A DNA stretch of 32,296 nucleotides, taken from Gemmatimonadota bacterium (GTDB taxonomy: Bacteria; Gemmatimonadota; Gemmatimonadetes; Longimicrobiales; Gaopeijiaceae). The DNA lies in NCBI GenBank assembly GCA_030550695.1, contig JAUQOX010000004.1, forward strand, positions 1-32,296, given 5' to 3'. This document shows, piece after piece, positions 1 to 7,422 of the stretch. Under the pieces are notes generated by a model that was not told where the DNA came from, ran no database searches, and worked only from the letters and a program-made list of their open reading frames with translations. The position numbers and the translations under genes were made by a program. How positions within the stretch are numbered: position 1 is the stretch's first letter; every line of letters begins with the position of its first letter.

Positions 1-31
1 CTGGGGGGAGGGGGGGGGAACCAACCCCCAG
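1..31. repeat. GC-rich inverted repeat at the left window edge
   Basis: CTGGGGG at 1-7 is the reverse complement of CCCCCAG at 25-31, and a tighter GGGGG/CCCCC pairing is possible at 14-18 and 25-29 with loop AACCAA. It lies about 90 bases upstream of ribD and could be the end of a terminator for an upstream gene. The T-rich stretch after it is weak, so terminator function is only a guess. The rest of the 119-base leader shows no recognisable riboswitch. Confidence 0.2.
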
Positions 32-119
32 CGGGCCTATTTCGGCTCTGTTGCTCTGAGGATCACCTTCTAGGGAGATCGGACCGCTGGGGAATCGGGC
101 AAAGGGCGGCGTCCGGGGG

Positions 120-1256
120 ATGCTAACGCCGGAGGACCTCCGTTACCTGGAGAGGGCCGTGGAGTTGGGGCGCCGGGGGTGGGGTTGGGTTCATCCGAAC
201 CCCATGGTGGGGTGTGTGGTGGTGCGGGACGGGATGGTGGTGGGGGAGGGGTGGCACAAGGTGTACGGGGGACCCCACGCGGAGCTGGTGGCGTTGGCTG
301 CCGCGGGCCCGCTGGCGAAAGGGGCGACCTGTTACGTGAGCCTGGAGCCCTGTCGCCATCACGGCCGGACGCCTCCCTGCACCCAGGCTCTGCTGGAAGC
401 CGGCATCCGGCGCGTGATCTTCGGTGCCGCCGATCCTGGGGAAAAGTCCGGGGGAGGCGCCCGGGTGTTGCGGGAGGCGGGGGTGGAGGTGATGGGTCCG
501 GTGTTTTCGACTTGGGATGCGTGGCAAGAGAACCCCGCGTTTTTCTATCTCGCGGCATACCCCCCGCCTTTCGTGGCGGTGAAGCTGGCTCAGACCCTCG
601 ACGGGCGGATTGCCGAGTCGCCGGACCGACCCACCGCCATCACGGGTCCGGAGGCTCTGCGGGAGGCCCATCGTCTCCGGTGCGGCTTCGACGGGGTGAT
701 GGTGGGCAGGCGTACCGTGTTGGCCGACGACCCGGCCCTGACGGTGCGATACGGCCTCGCCTGTCGAAAACCCCCTGCGCGGATCGTTCTGGATAGCCAG
801 GCCAGAGTGCCGCCGACAGCGCGGCTCTTCCATGATGCGGATCAGGTGCCGGTGGTGGTGTTTGTGGGGTTGGACGCGCCGGAGGGCAGGCTTGGGGCGC
901 TCCGTGGGGCGGGAGCGGTGATCCGTCGGGTTCCCAGGGGGCCGGAGGGGCTTTCGTTGCCCGCTGTCCTGGAGGGGTTGGAGGAGCTGGGGATCCGAAC
1001 GGTGCTGTGCGAAGGGGGAGGTCGGCTGGCTGGTTCCCTCCTCCGGGAGCGGAGGGCGGCCCGCCTTCACGTGTTTCTGGCACCCTTCGTGCTGGGGGAA
1101 GGAGCGGTGCCGGCCTGGCCCGCAGGGGCATCCGGGGAGGTGTGGGAGGGTTGGGCTCCGGGCCCCGCCCCTGTGCGGTTCGGAAGGGACGTCCTCGTCA
1201 CCTACGATCGGAAGGACCTATGTTCACCGGAATCATCGAGGCTGTGGGCGTCATAG
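120..1256 (+). CDS. ribD: Bifunctional riboflavin deaminase/reductase RibD
   Basis: Diaminohydroxyphosphoribosylaminopyrimidine deaminase plus 5-amino-6-(5-phosphoribosylamino)uracil reductase, the second and third steps from GTP to riboflavin; cytosolic. The 378-residue length fits the fused family. The N-terminal cytidine-deaminase-like domain has the zinc signature HAE at residues 53-55 and PCxxxGRTPPC with Cys78 and Cys87. From about residue 147 the reductase domain shows AVKLAQTLDGRIA, a GVMVGRRTVLADDP segment and CEGGGRLAGSLL near residue 300. The ATG at 120 gives the expected N terminus; the nearest purine-rich ribosome-binding candidate is AAAGGGCGG around 101-109. The 3' end overlaps ribE by 37 bases, so the last dozen residues are read over the next gene's start. 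First gene of the riboflavin operon seen here. Confidence 0.96.
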   Translation: MLTPEDLRYLERAVELGRRGWGWVHPNPMVGCVVVRDGMVVGEGWHKVYGGPHAELVALAAAGPLAKGATCYVSLEPCRHHGRTPPCTQALLEAGIRRVIFGAADPGEKSGGGARVLREAGVEVMGPVFSTWDAWQENPAFFYLAAYPPPFVAVKLAQTLDGRIAESPDRPTAITGPEALREAHRLRCGFDGVMVGRRTVLADDPALTVRYGLACRKPPARIVLDSQARVPPTARLFHDADQVPVVVFVGLDAPEGRLGALRGAGAVIRRVPRGPEGLSLPAVLEGLEELGIRTVLCEGGGRLAGSLLRERRAARLHVFLAPFVLGEGAVPAWPAGASGEVWEGWAPGPAPVRFGRDVLVTYDRKDLCSPESSRLWAS

Positions 1257-1876
1257 CGGGGGTCCAGGACCAGGCGGGTTCGCGACGCTTCGTAGTGGAG
1301 GCCCCGGAACTCGTCGGGGGGCTCAAGGAGGGCGCCTCCGTTGCGGTGGACGGTGCCTGCCAGACGGTGGTGGGGTTGTCTGGAGAGCGGTTTACGGTGG
1401 AAACCATCGGGACCACCTTGGCCCGCACCATCGCCGGGCGGTATCGGGTGGGTTCCAGGGTAAACCTGGAGCGGGCCATGGTCCTGGGAGGGCGCCTGGA
1501 CGGTCATCTGGTCCAGGGTCACGTGGACGGTGTCGGAAAGGTCTTGAGTCTTCGGCGGGAGGGCGAGTACTGGCTCCTCGACTTCGAAATGCCGCCGGTG
1601 GTGGACGCGGTCACGGTGCTCCACGGCTCCATCGCCGTAAACGGGGTCAGTCTGACCGTGAACGCCCTCCCGGGACCGGGTCGGTGTCAGGTGGGGCTCA
1701 TCCCCTACACCTGGGCCCACACGAATCTGGGGCTCCTGAAGCCCGGCGAATCCGTGAACCTGGAAGGGGACCTGGTGGGTAAACACGTGGCCAAACTGCT
1801 GTCGGCCTGGAGAGGCCCCTCCGAGCTGTCGTTGGAATCGCTGACGGCTTGGGGATTTCGGAGGGAGCGGTCCTGA
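1220..1876 (+). CDS. ribE: Riboflavin synthase, alpha subunit
   Basis: Converts two molecules of 6,7-dimethyl-8-ribityllumazine into riboflavin plus the pyrimidinedione; cytosolic homotrimer in known relatives. The 218-residue protein starts with the hallmark MFTGIIEAVG and has the two tandem lumazine-binding barrels: the first to about residue 95 (with SVAVDGACQTVV, Cys47), the second beginning near GHLVQGHVDG and containing SIAVNGVSLTV. The reading frame is open further upstream, but the MFTGIIE start at ATG 1220 is the family start. It overlaps ribD by 37 bases, and its TGA shares a base with the ribBA ATG (TGATG), which points to translational coupling. Also called ribC in some species. 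Confidence 0.96.
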   Translation: MFTGIIEAVGVIAGVQDQAGSRRFVVEAPELVGGLKEGASVAVDGACQTVVGLSGERFTVETIGTTLARTIAGRYRVGSRVNLERAMVLGGRLDGHLVQGHVDGVGKVLSLRREGEYWLLDFEMPPVVDAVTVLHGSIAVNGVSLTVNALPGPGRCQVGLIPYTWAHTNLGLLKPGESVNLEGDLVGKHVAKLLSAWRGPSELSLESLTAWGFRRERS

Positions 1877-3072
1877 TGTTCGACCGGGTGGAGGACGCCA
1901 TCGAAGCCATCCGCCGGGGAGAAATGGTGATCGTGGCGGATGACGAGGACCGGGAAAACGAGGGGGATCTGGTCTGTGCGGCCGCCTTGGCCACCCCGGA
2001 GATCATCAACTTCATGACCAAATACGGGCGTGGCCTCATCTGTGTGGCTCTCACCAACGAAAGGGCAGACGAGCTGGGGCTCCCCCTCATGACGGACACG
2101 AACACCGACCCCCAGCGAACGGCCTTTACGGTCTCCGTGGACGCCGACAGCCGCTTCGGGGTTACCACGGGCATCAGCGCCTACGATCGGGCCAAGACCA
2201 TCCAGGTTCTTCTCGACCCGGAAACCCGCCCTCAGGACCTGCGCCGACCCGGCCACATCTTCCCCTTGCGGGCCCGGCCGGGAGGGGTCCTGCGCCGCGT
2301 GGGCCAGACGGAGGCGGCCGTGGACCTCGCCCGACTCGCCGGGCTTCCGGCGGCCGGGGTGATCTGCGAGATCCTGAACGACGACGGAACCATGGCCCGG
2401 CGGCCACAACTGGAGGTGATGGCCCGGGAACACGGCCTCAAGTTCATTACCGTCGCCCAGCTGGTGGCCTATCGGCTGGCCCGGGAGCGTTTGGTGCGGC
2501 GGATCGCCGAGGCGGAACTGCCCACCGCGTACGGCAATTTCCGGATCGTGGGGTACACCAACGTGGTGGACGAACGGGAACACGTAGCGTTGGTGAAGGG
2601 GGAGGTGGAAGGGAAGGAGGACGTTCTCGTCCGCATGCATTCCGAGTGCCTCACCGGCGATGTCTTCGGCTCGAGGCGGTGCGACTGCGGCGAGCAACTT
2701 CGTGCGGCTATGCGCCAGATCGAGGAAGAGGGACTGGGGGTCATCGTCTACCTCAAACAGGAGGGTCGGGGCATCGGACTCGCCAACAAGTTGAGGGCAT
2801 ACGACCTTCAGGATCAGGGGCGGGACACGGTGGAGGCCAACGAAGCTCTAGGTTTCAAACCGGATCTCCGGGATTACGGGCTGGGGGCCCAGATCCTCTT
2901 GGACTTGGGGCTCACCTCCATCCGCCTTCTCACCAACAACCCCCGGAAGATCGTGGGATTGGAGGGGTACGGCCTGAAGATCACCGACCGCGTGCCCATT
3001 CGGGTCGAGGCGGGGGAGTTCAACCGGGAATACCTAGCCACGAAGCGGACCAAGCTAGGACACATCCTTTGA
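1876..3072 (+). CDS. ribBA: RibBA: DHBP synthase / GTP cyclohydrolase II
   Basis: Supplies both riboflavin precursors: 3,4-dihydroxy-2-butanone 4-phosphate from ribulose 5-phosphate (N-terminal half) and the pyrimidine from GTP (C-terminal half). The chosen ATG at 1876 overlaps the ribE stop and follows GGGAGCGG; a more upstream ATG at 1849 would add nine residues. In this 398-residue protein the RibB half shows DDEDRENEGD (22-31) and the RPGHIFPLRA loop (124-133). The RibA half has zinc cysteines Cys258, Cys269 and Cys271 in SECLTGDVFGSRRCDCGEQ, then KQEGRGIGLANK and LLTNNPRKI. Oddity: the conserved GHTEA histidine, a metal ligand in E. coli RibB, is Gln144 here (GQTEAAVDL), so DHBP synthase activity is slightly less certain than cyclohydrolase activity. 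Confidence 0.95.
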   Translation: MFDRVEDAIEAIRRGEMVIVADDEDRENEGDLVCAAALATPEIINFMTKYGRGLICVALTNERADELGLPLMTDTNTDPQRTAFTVSVDADSRFGVTTGISAYDRAKTIQVLLDPETRPQDLRRPGHIFPLRARPGGVLRRVGQTEAAVDLARLAGLPAAGVICEILNDDGTMARRPQLEVMAREHGLKFITVAQLVAYRLARERLVRRIAEAELPTAYGNFRIVGYTNVVDEREHVALVKGEVEGKEDVLVRMHSECLTGDVFGSRRCDCGEQLRAAMRQIEEEGLGVIVYLKQEGRGIGLANKLRAYDLQDQGRDTVEANEALGFKPDLRDYGLGAQILLDLGLTSIRLLTNNPRKIVGLEGYGLKITDRVPIRVEAGEFNREYLATKRTKLGHIL

Positions 3073-3085
3073 GGGAGAGAGCCAG

Positions 3086-3550
3086 GTGAACGAGTTCTAT
3101 GGGGAACTCAAAGGCGAAGGCAAGCGCTTTGCCGTGCTCCTGACCCGGTTCAACAGCCTGGTCACGGAGGAACTCTTGGCCGGAGCCAAAGACTGCCTGC
3201 TCCGGCATGGCGTGGCCGACGACGACATCGACGTGTACCGGGTTCCAGGGGCATGGGAGCTTCCGGCGGCGGCCTCGAGAATCGTTTCCCTGGGGAAACA
3301 CGATGCCCTGATTGCGCTGGGGTGCATCATTCGGGGCGGGACTCCCCACTTCGAGTTCGTAGCAGCGGAAGCCCTCCGGGGCCTGGGGGCCGTGGCCCGG
3401 GAGGCCAAGATTCCCGTTTCCCTCGGGGTCCTGACCACGGATACGGTCGACCAGGCGCTGGAAAGGGCGGGGACCAAGGCCGGCAACAAGGGTTGGGATG
3501 CGGCGCTGAGCGCGCTGGAGATGACCGATCTCTACCGGCGGCTGGGGTAG
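3086..3550 (+). CDS. ribH: Lumazine synthase (riboflavin synthase beta chain)
   Basis: Condenses DHBP with the ribitylaminouracil to give 6,7-dimethyl-8-ribityllumazine, the substrate of ribE. The 154-residue product has the family landmarks in order: FNSLVTEELLAGA near residue 22, VPGAWELP near 53, ALGCIIRGGTPHFEFVA with the catalytic His in TPHFE, PVSLGVLTTDTVDQALERAG, and KAGNKGWDAALSALEM at the end. The start is GTG 3086, preceded by GAGGGAGAGA at 3071-3080; it sits 13 bases after ribBA. It completes the pathway from GTP and ribulose 5-phosphate encoded by the four genes. FMN/FAD synthetase (ribF) is not in the window. Confidence 0.96.
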   Translation: MNEFYGELKGEGKRFAVLLTRFNSLVTEELLAGAKDCLLRHGVADDDIDVYRVPGAWELPAAASRIVSLGKHDALIALGCIIRGGTPHFEFVAAEALRGLGAVAREAKIPVSLGVLTTDTVDQALERAGTKAGNKGWDAALSALEMTDLYRRLG

Positions 3551-3553
3551 GTC

Positions 3554-4045
3554 GTGGTGCCCGGCGGCCTCGGAAGGCGCGAGCCGGATCATCGCCGGGA
3601 CCGGGGGCGGGCTCGGGCGTGGGCCCTCCATACCCTCTACCTCTGGGAGTCCGGCGGAGGGGGGGCGACTCCGAGACAGGCCCTGAACCGGCTCCTCCAG
3701 ACGCGCCGGGTAGCACCCCGCCGGGTTCCCTTCCTGGAACGTCTGATCCAGGTGGTGGAGGAGCACCTGTCCGAGATCGACGGGGCCCTGGAATCGGTCC
3801 TGGAGAACTGGCGGCTGGAAAGACTGAGCGTGACCGACCGGTCGGTGCTTCGCCTTGGGGCGGCTGAAATCCTCTTTGTCCCGGAAGTGCCCCCGAAGGT
3901 GGCCATCCAAGAAGCCCTCCGTCTGGCCGAGGCCTACGGCGGGGGAGAGGACTCTCCCAAGTTCATCAACGGTGTCCTGGACGCTCTCTATAAGCGTTTC
4001 CGGTGGCCTGCTCCGACCGGGGAAGGTAGGGGGCCCGGCCCTTGA
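3554..4045 (+). CDS. nusB: Transcription antitermination factor NusB
   Basis: Small helical RNA-binding protein that joins NusE (S10) on boxA RNA in antitermination complexes, classically for rRNA operons. The 163-residue ORF has the NusB pattern RARAWALHTLYLWE near the N terminus, LERLSVTDRSVLRLGAAEIL in the middle and SPKFINGVLDALYKRF near the C terminus. The N terminus is ambiguous: GTG codons at 3554 and 3557 are both possible, and the first about 17 residues are Arg-rich and not typical of the core fold. Only three bases separate it from ribH; the ribH-nusB order is common in bacteria. The stop overlaps the TTG start of the next gene (TTGA). Confidence 0.93.
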   Translation: MVPGGLGRREPDHRRDRGRARAWALHTLYLWESGGGGATPRQALNRLLQTRRVAPRRVPFLERLIQVVEEHLSEIDGALESVLENWRLERLSVTDRSVLRLGAAEILFVPEVPPKVAIQEALRLAEAYGGGEDSPKFINGVLDALYKRFRWPAPTGEGRGPGP

Positions 4046-5166
4046 ACATCCTGGTGGTGAACTGGCAGGACCGTCTCAACCCCCAGGCCGGGGGCGCCGA
4101 GATCCATCTCCACGAGATCTTCGGGCGCCTGGCCGGGTGGGGACATCGGGTGACCGTGCTGGTTTCGGGCTTTGCCGGAGCCCCGGCCCGGGAAGAGCTG
4201 GACGGGATGTCGATCCGCCGAGTGGGGGGGCGTCACACCTTCGGAGCCTTGGTCCCGGCGGCCGTCAGGGGATTGGCCCGGGAGTCCTCCTTCGATGTGG
4301 CTGTGGAGGACTTGAACAAGGTGCCGGTATTCTTGCCCCTCTGGTTGCGCCTCCCCATGGTTCTCCTCGTGCACCACCTTTTCGGACGGACCGCATTCCG
4401 GGAGGCCTCCCTCCCCGTGGCCCTGGCCACCTGGCTGCTGGAGAGACCCCTCCCGTGGGTCTACCGGAGCCGCCCGACCGTGGCTGTTTCGGGGAGCACC
4501 CTGGAAGACCTCCGGGGCCGGGGTCTGGGGAAGGGGCCGGCCTGTGTCATTCCCAACGGGGTGGACCTGGATCGGTTCAGGCCGGACCCGGCCACGGTGC
4601 CGTTCCCCCGGCCGACCCTTCTTTACCTCGGCCGCCTCAAGCGCTACAAGGGGGTGGACATCATCCTGCGGGCGGTGGCCCTCCTTCGTGCCCGGGGGGT
4701 GGAGGTGGAGTTCCTGGTGGCCGGCAGGGGCGACGACGAGGCCCGCCTCCGGCGCCTCGTGGACCAGCTGGGCCTCCACGATGTGGTTCGGTTCCTCGGG
4801 TACGTGTCCGAAGAAGAAAAACCCCGTCTTTTTCGCCGAAGTTGGGTTCACGTGTTGACTTCCCCCAAAGAGGGGTGGGGTATTTCTATTCTGGAGGCAT
4901 CGGCTTCGGGGATCCCCACGGTGGCCAGTGACAGCCCAGGCCTTCGGGACGCGGTACAACATGGGGTCACGGGGCTTCTGGTACCCCATGGCCATGTGGA
5001 GGCTCTGGCCGGTGCCCTGGCCCGCCTCCTTTCCGACCCCGCCGAGCGGCAAGCCATGGGCAGGGCCGCCCGGCGGTTTGCAGAGGGGTTCTCTTGGGAA
5101 GCGTCGGCCCGATCCACGGAACGATTTCTGACGGAGCAGGTAGCCGCTGCCCGGGAGGCCCGGTAG
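4042..5166 (+). CDS. GT4-family glycosyltransferase
   Basis: Retaining GT-B glycosyltransferase, likely cytosolic or membrane-associated, transferring a sugar from a nucleotide-sugar to an envelope glycan or lipid; the substrate cannot be read from sequence. The N-terminal Rossmann half begins NILVVNWQDRLNPQAGGAE. The C-terminal half begins near VIPNGVDLDRF and contains LLYLGRLKRYKGVDI, the nucleotide-sugar-binding region. The family E-x7-E pair is present at Glu277 and Glu285 in SPKEGWGISILEASASG, followed by GIPTVASDSPGLRDAV. The start is TTG 4042, overlapping the nusB stop in TTGA; the frame begins exactly where the family fold begins. A glycosyltransferase between nusB and hpf is unexpected functionally, and it looks co-transcribed. 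Confidence 0.88.
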   Translation: MNILVVNWQDRLNPQAGGAEIHLHEIFGRLAGWGHRVTVLVSGFAGAPAREELDGMSIRRVGGRHTFGALVPAAVRGLARESSFDVAVEDLNKVPVFLPLWLRLPMVLLVHHLFGRTAFREASLPVALATWLLERPLPWVYRSRPTVAVSGSTLEDLRGRGLGKGPACVIPNGVDLDRFRPDPATVPFPRPTLLYLGRLKRYKGVDIILRAVALLRARGVEVEFLVAGRGDDEARLRRLVDQLGLHDVVRFLGYVSEEEKPRLFRRSWVHVLTSPKEGWGISILEASASGIPTVASDSPGLRDAVQHGVTGLLVPHGHVEALAGALARLLSDPAERQAMGRAARRFAEGFSWEASARSTERFLTEQVAAAREAR

Positions 5167-5229
5167 CTTTCCACCTTTCCCCCCCGGCTGGCCAGGCCAC
5201 CCGGGCGGGTGTGCTTCGACGGAGGAACC

Positions 5230-5559
5230 ATGAGAGTTCAGATTTCCGCACGACGCTGCGAGATCCCGGACACGATACGGGCTCGTGCCGAGAGTCGACT
5301 GGGGAAGCTGTCCAAGTACGAGCCTCGGATTTCCAGTGCGGAGGTGGTCTTCGAAGTGGAGAAGCACGTCAAGCGTGTCGAAGCGGTCGTGAGCGTGGAC
5401 CGGGACGAGCCGGTGGTGGCCAAAGGCGAAGGGGAGGAGTTCCGGGAAGCGTTGGACCAGATGGTGGACCGTTTGGGACGGATCCTCAAGAAACGCCGGT
5501 CCCAGAAGAAGGAGCATCATGGACCTGGGCTTGCCGACACCGCTCTTTCCGGGGAATAA
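5230..5559 (+). CDS. hpf: Short hibernation-promoting factor (HPF/RaiA family)
   Basis: Binds the 30S decoding region and silences ribosomes in slow growth; short form (109 residues), without the dimerising C-terminal domain of long HPF. MRVQISARRCEIPD starts the beta-alpha-beta-beta-beta-alpha fold, followed by RAESRLGKLSKYEPRISSAEVVF and the basic C-terminal helix MVDRLGRILKKRRSQKKEH. The ATG at 5230 has a strong ribosome-binding site GGAGGA at 5221-5226. The coding end overlaps hprK by 41 bases. The hpf gene placed before a PTS regulatory gene recalls the rpoN-hpf-ptsN-rapZ clusters of Proteobacteria, but rpoN and rapZ are absent here. Confidence 0.9.
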   Translation: MRVQISARRCEIPDTIRARAESRLGKLSKYEPRISSAEVVFEVEKHVKRVEAVVSVDRDEPVVAKGEGEEFREALDQMVDRLGRILKKRRSQKKEHHGPGLADTALSGE

Positions 5560-6532
5560 CGGCCGGGGGATGGAGCGAAGCATCACGGTGGAGGATCTCC
5601 TCCGGGATCGGGAGGCGATCCTCCACCTGGAGAATCTCTCTCCGGACACCGGCCTCCGTCGCAAGATCACCCAAGCCACGCCGGGCAGCCCAGGGCTGGC
5701 TCTGGCGGGCTTCATGGCGCGGATCCGCGGGGGGAGGGTTCAGGTTTTCGGGGAAACGGAAATGGCGTTCCTCGCTTCCCTGGATCCCGCGGAAGCCGCC
5801 GAGCGTCTGCGGGCCTTCTTCCATCACGAGATCCCGGTGGTTTTCGTGACCAAAGGGCTGGAGGTTCCCCCCTGGTTCCTGGAGGCTGCCAAGGAGTACA
5901 AGATCCCCGTCTTCCGGACCACCCTCTCCACGGGCCTCTTCTTCCAGCTTCTCAACCCCTACCTGGAGGCGGCCCTCGCTCCCACGGTGAGCATCCACGG
6001 CTCCCTGGCCGACGTATACGGTGTGGGCCTACTGTTCGTGGGCCAGAGTGGCATCGGCAAGAGCGAGTGCGTCCTGGACCTGGTGGAACGGGGACACCGG
6101 TTGGTGGCGGATGATCTGGTTTTCGCTACCCGACGGGGCAACGACATCATCATCGGGTACGGGCATGAACTCCAGCGGCATCACATGGAGATCCGCGGGG
6201 TCGGCATCATCGATGTGCGGGCCTTGTTCGGCATCCGGGCCATCCGCCAACAGAAGCGTATCGAAGTGGTGGTACAGCTGGAGGTGTGGGACGATCAGAG
6301 GGATTACAACAGGACAGGACTCGAGGAAGAGGAGGCGGTCATTCTGGGGGTGAGCCTTCCCAAGGTCACCGTTCCGTTGAATCCAGGAAAGAACATCACG
6401 GTGATCTCGGAGGTGGTGGCCATGAACCACCTCCTGAAATACGCAGGGGTGGACTCGGCCCGGGAGTTCGACCAGAGGATGCGGGAAGCTCTTCAGGTTA
6501 CACGCAAATATCTTGAGGAAGACTATGAGTGA
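5519..6532 (+). CDS. hprK: HPr kinase/phosphorylase
   Basis: Phosphorylates HPr on the regulatory serine with ATP and removes that phosphate, linking energy state to PTS activity. The 337-residue protein has an N-terminal regulatory domain (to about residue 150) and a kinase domain with Walker A GQSGIGKS at 175-182, the preceding conserved His160, LVADDLV with Asp198/199, and the family signature HHMEIRGVGIIDVRALFG at 221-238. The ATG at 5519 follows AAGGAG at 5509-5514 and lies inside the end of hpf; the ATG at 5570 is an alternative with a poorly spaced site. The target serine is present in the HPr encoded at 8828-9112, so enzyme and substrate are in the same operon. Confidence 0.95.
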   Translation: MDLGLPTPLFPGNNGRGMERSITVEDLLRDREAILHLENLSPDTGLRRKITQATPGSPGLALAGFMARIRGGRVQVFGETEMAFLASLDPAEAAERLRAFFHHEIPVVFVTKGLEVPPWFLEAAKEYKIPVFRTTLSTGLFFQLLNPYLEAALAPTVSIHGSLADVYGVGLLFVGQSGIGKSECVLDLVERGHRLVADDLVFATRRGNDIIIGYGHELQRHHMEIRGVGIIDVRALFGIRAIRQQKRIEVVVQLEVWDDQRDYNRTGLEEEEAVILGVSLPKVTVPLNPGKNITVISEVVAMNHLLKYAGVDSAREFDQRMREALQVTRKYLEEDYE

Positions 6533-6947
6533 GGGCCGGCCGGCAAAGGGCGTCTTGGTAGCGCACGGTCTGATGGCCCAGGGAATGGTCGACGCGGTGC
6601 GTCGGATCGCCGGGGTGTCCCAAGACGCTCTCACGGCCCTGAGCAACGAGGGCAAGGCTCCGCAAACTCTTCAGGAGGAGCTGGACACCCTCCTGGGAGA
6701 CGATCCGGCGGTGGTGTTCACGGATCTGGGGAGCGGCAGTTGTGCCCTGGCAGCGCGGGTATGCTGCCGGTCGAACCCCCGGCGCGTGGTGGTTTTCGGT
6801 GCCAACCTGCCCATGCTTCTCGAGTTCGTCTTCAACCGGCATCGTCCCTTCGAGGAGCTGATTCCACGCCTGCTGGCGAAGGGGCGGGAGGGTTTGGGTT
6901 GTTACAGCGAGGGCTCCGAAGATGCCCATCGTCCTGTATCGAGTTGA
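6525..6947 (+). CDS. Mannose-family PTS EIIA component
   Basis: Accepts phosphate from HPr and hands it to EIIB in the mannose/fructose/sorbose PTS. In the 140-residue single-domain protein the phosphorylatable His14 lies in GVLVAHGLMAQGMV, matching the family's N-terminal VxHG motif. FTDLGSGSCALAARV corresponds to the D-x-x-G-G/S region of the fold. The ATG at 6525 overlaps the end of hprK by 8 bases and has GAGGAA upstream at 6515-6520. The 3' end overlaps the EIIB gene by 26 bases. In E. coli EIIA and EIIB are fused in ManX; here they are separate polypeptides. Confidence 0.9.
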   Translation: MSEGRPAKGVLVAHGLMAQGMVDAVRRIAGVSQDALTALSNEGKAPQTLQEELDTLLGDDPAVVFTDLGSGSCALAARVCCRSNPRRVVVFGANLPMLLEFVFNRHRPFEELIPRLLAKGREGLGCYSEGSEDAHRPVSS

Positions 6948-7401
6948 CGAACGTCTCCTTCACGGGCAGGTGGTGGTGGGTTGGGGTGGACACCTGCACC
7001 CCGACAGGTATGTGGTGGTGGACGACGCCCTCATGGATAGCGCCTGGGAGAGGGAGCTGTATGCCTTGGGCGTTCCCGAGGGGGTGGAGGTGGTGTTCGC
7101 CCGCCCCACTTCGGCCCTGGAGCACCTCGAGGAATGGCGCGCGTCGCCGCTTCGGACGGTCCTCCTCACGAGGGATCTGGGGACCATGGCCCAGCTTGCC
7201 CGGGGGGCTCGGATGGCCGGCGAGGAAGTGAATGTCGGCGGGCTGCATGCGGCACCCGGGCGGGTTCAGGTGTTGCCGTACGTCCACTTGGCGCCCGAGG
7301 ATCGCTTGGCCCTGGAAGAGCTCCGGAGAGAGGGGGTAAGGGTGGTGGCCCGGGACCTCCCGGGGTCCAGAGGGGTCCCCGCGGGAGATTGGGTGCCCTG
7401 A
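6922..7401 (+). CDS. Mannose-family PTS EIIB component
   Basis: Cytosolic phosphocarrier that takes phosphate from EIIA and phosphorylates the sugar entering through EIIC/EIID. The 159-residue protein opens with PIVLYRVDERLLHGQVVVGW; His14 in DERLLHGQV is the phosphorylated histidine of this family. Further conserved features are the DDALMDSAWE stretch and the NVGGLHAAPGR segment near residue 103. ATG 6922 lies within the EIIA gene, so translation of the two is probably coupled. Sugar specificity cannot be assigned from EIIB. Confidence 0.93.
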   Translation: MPIVLYRVDERLLHGQVVVGWGGHLHPDRYVVVDDALMDSAWERELYALGVPEGVEVVFARPTSALEHLEEWRASPLRTVLLTRDLGTMAQLARGARMAGEEVNVGGLHAAPGRVQVLPYVHLAPEDRLALEELRREGVRVVARDLPGSRGVPAGDWVP

Positions 7402-7422
7402 GAAGGGAGGAGACGAGGCCCA

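Noticed and set aside
1..119. Possible FMN riboswitch upstream of ribD
   Set aside because: The visible leader is too short and lacks the conserved RFN segments; it may lie further upstream, outside the window.
3988..5715. Minus-strand ORF of 575 codons opposite the GT4 and hpf genes
   Set aside because: Shadow ORF without family features.
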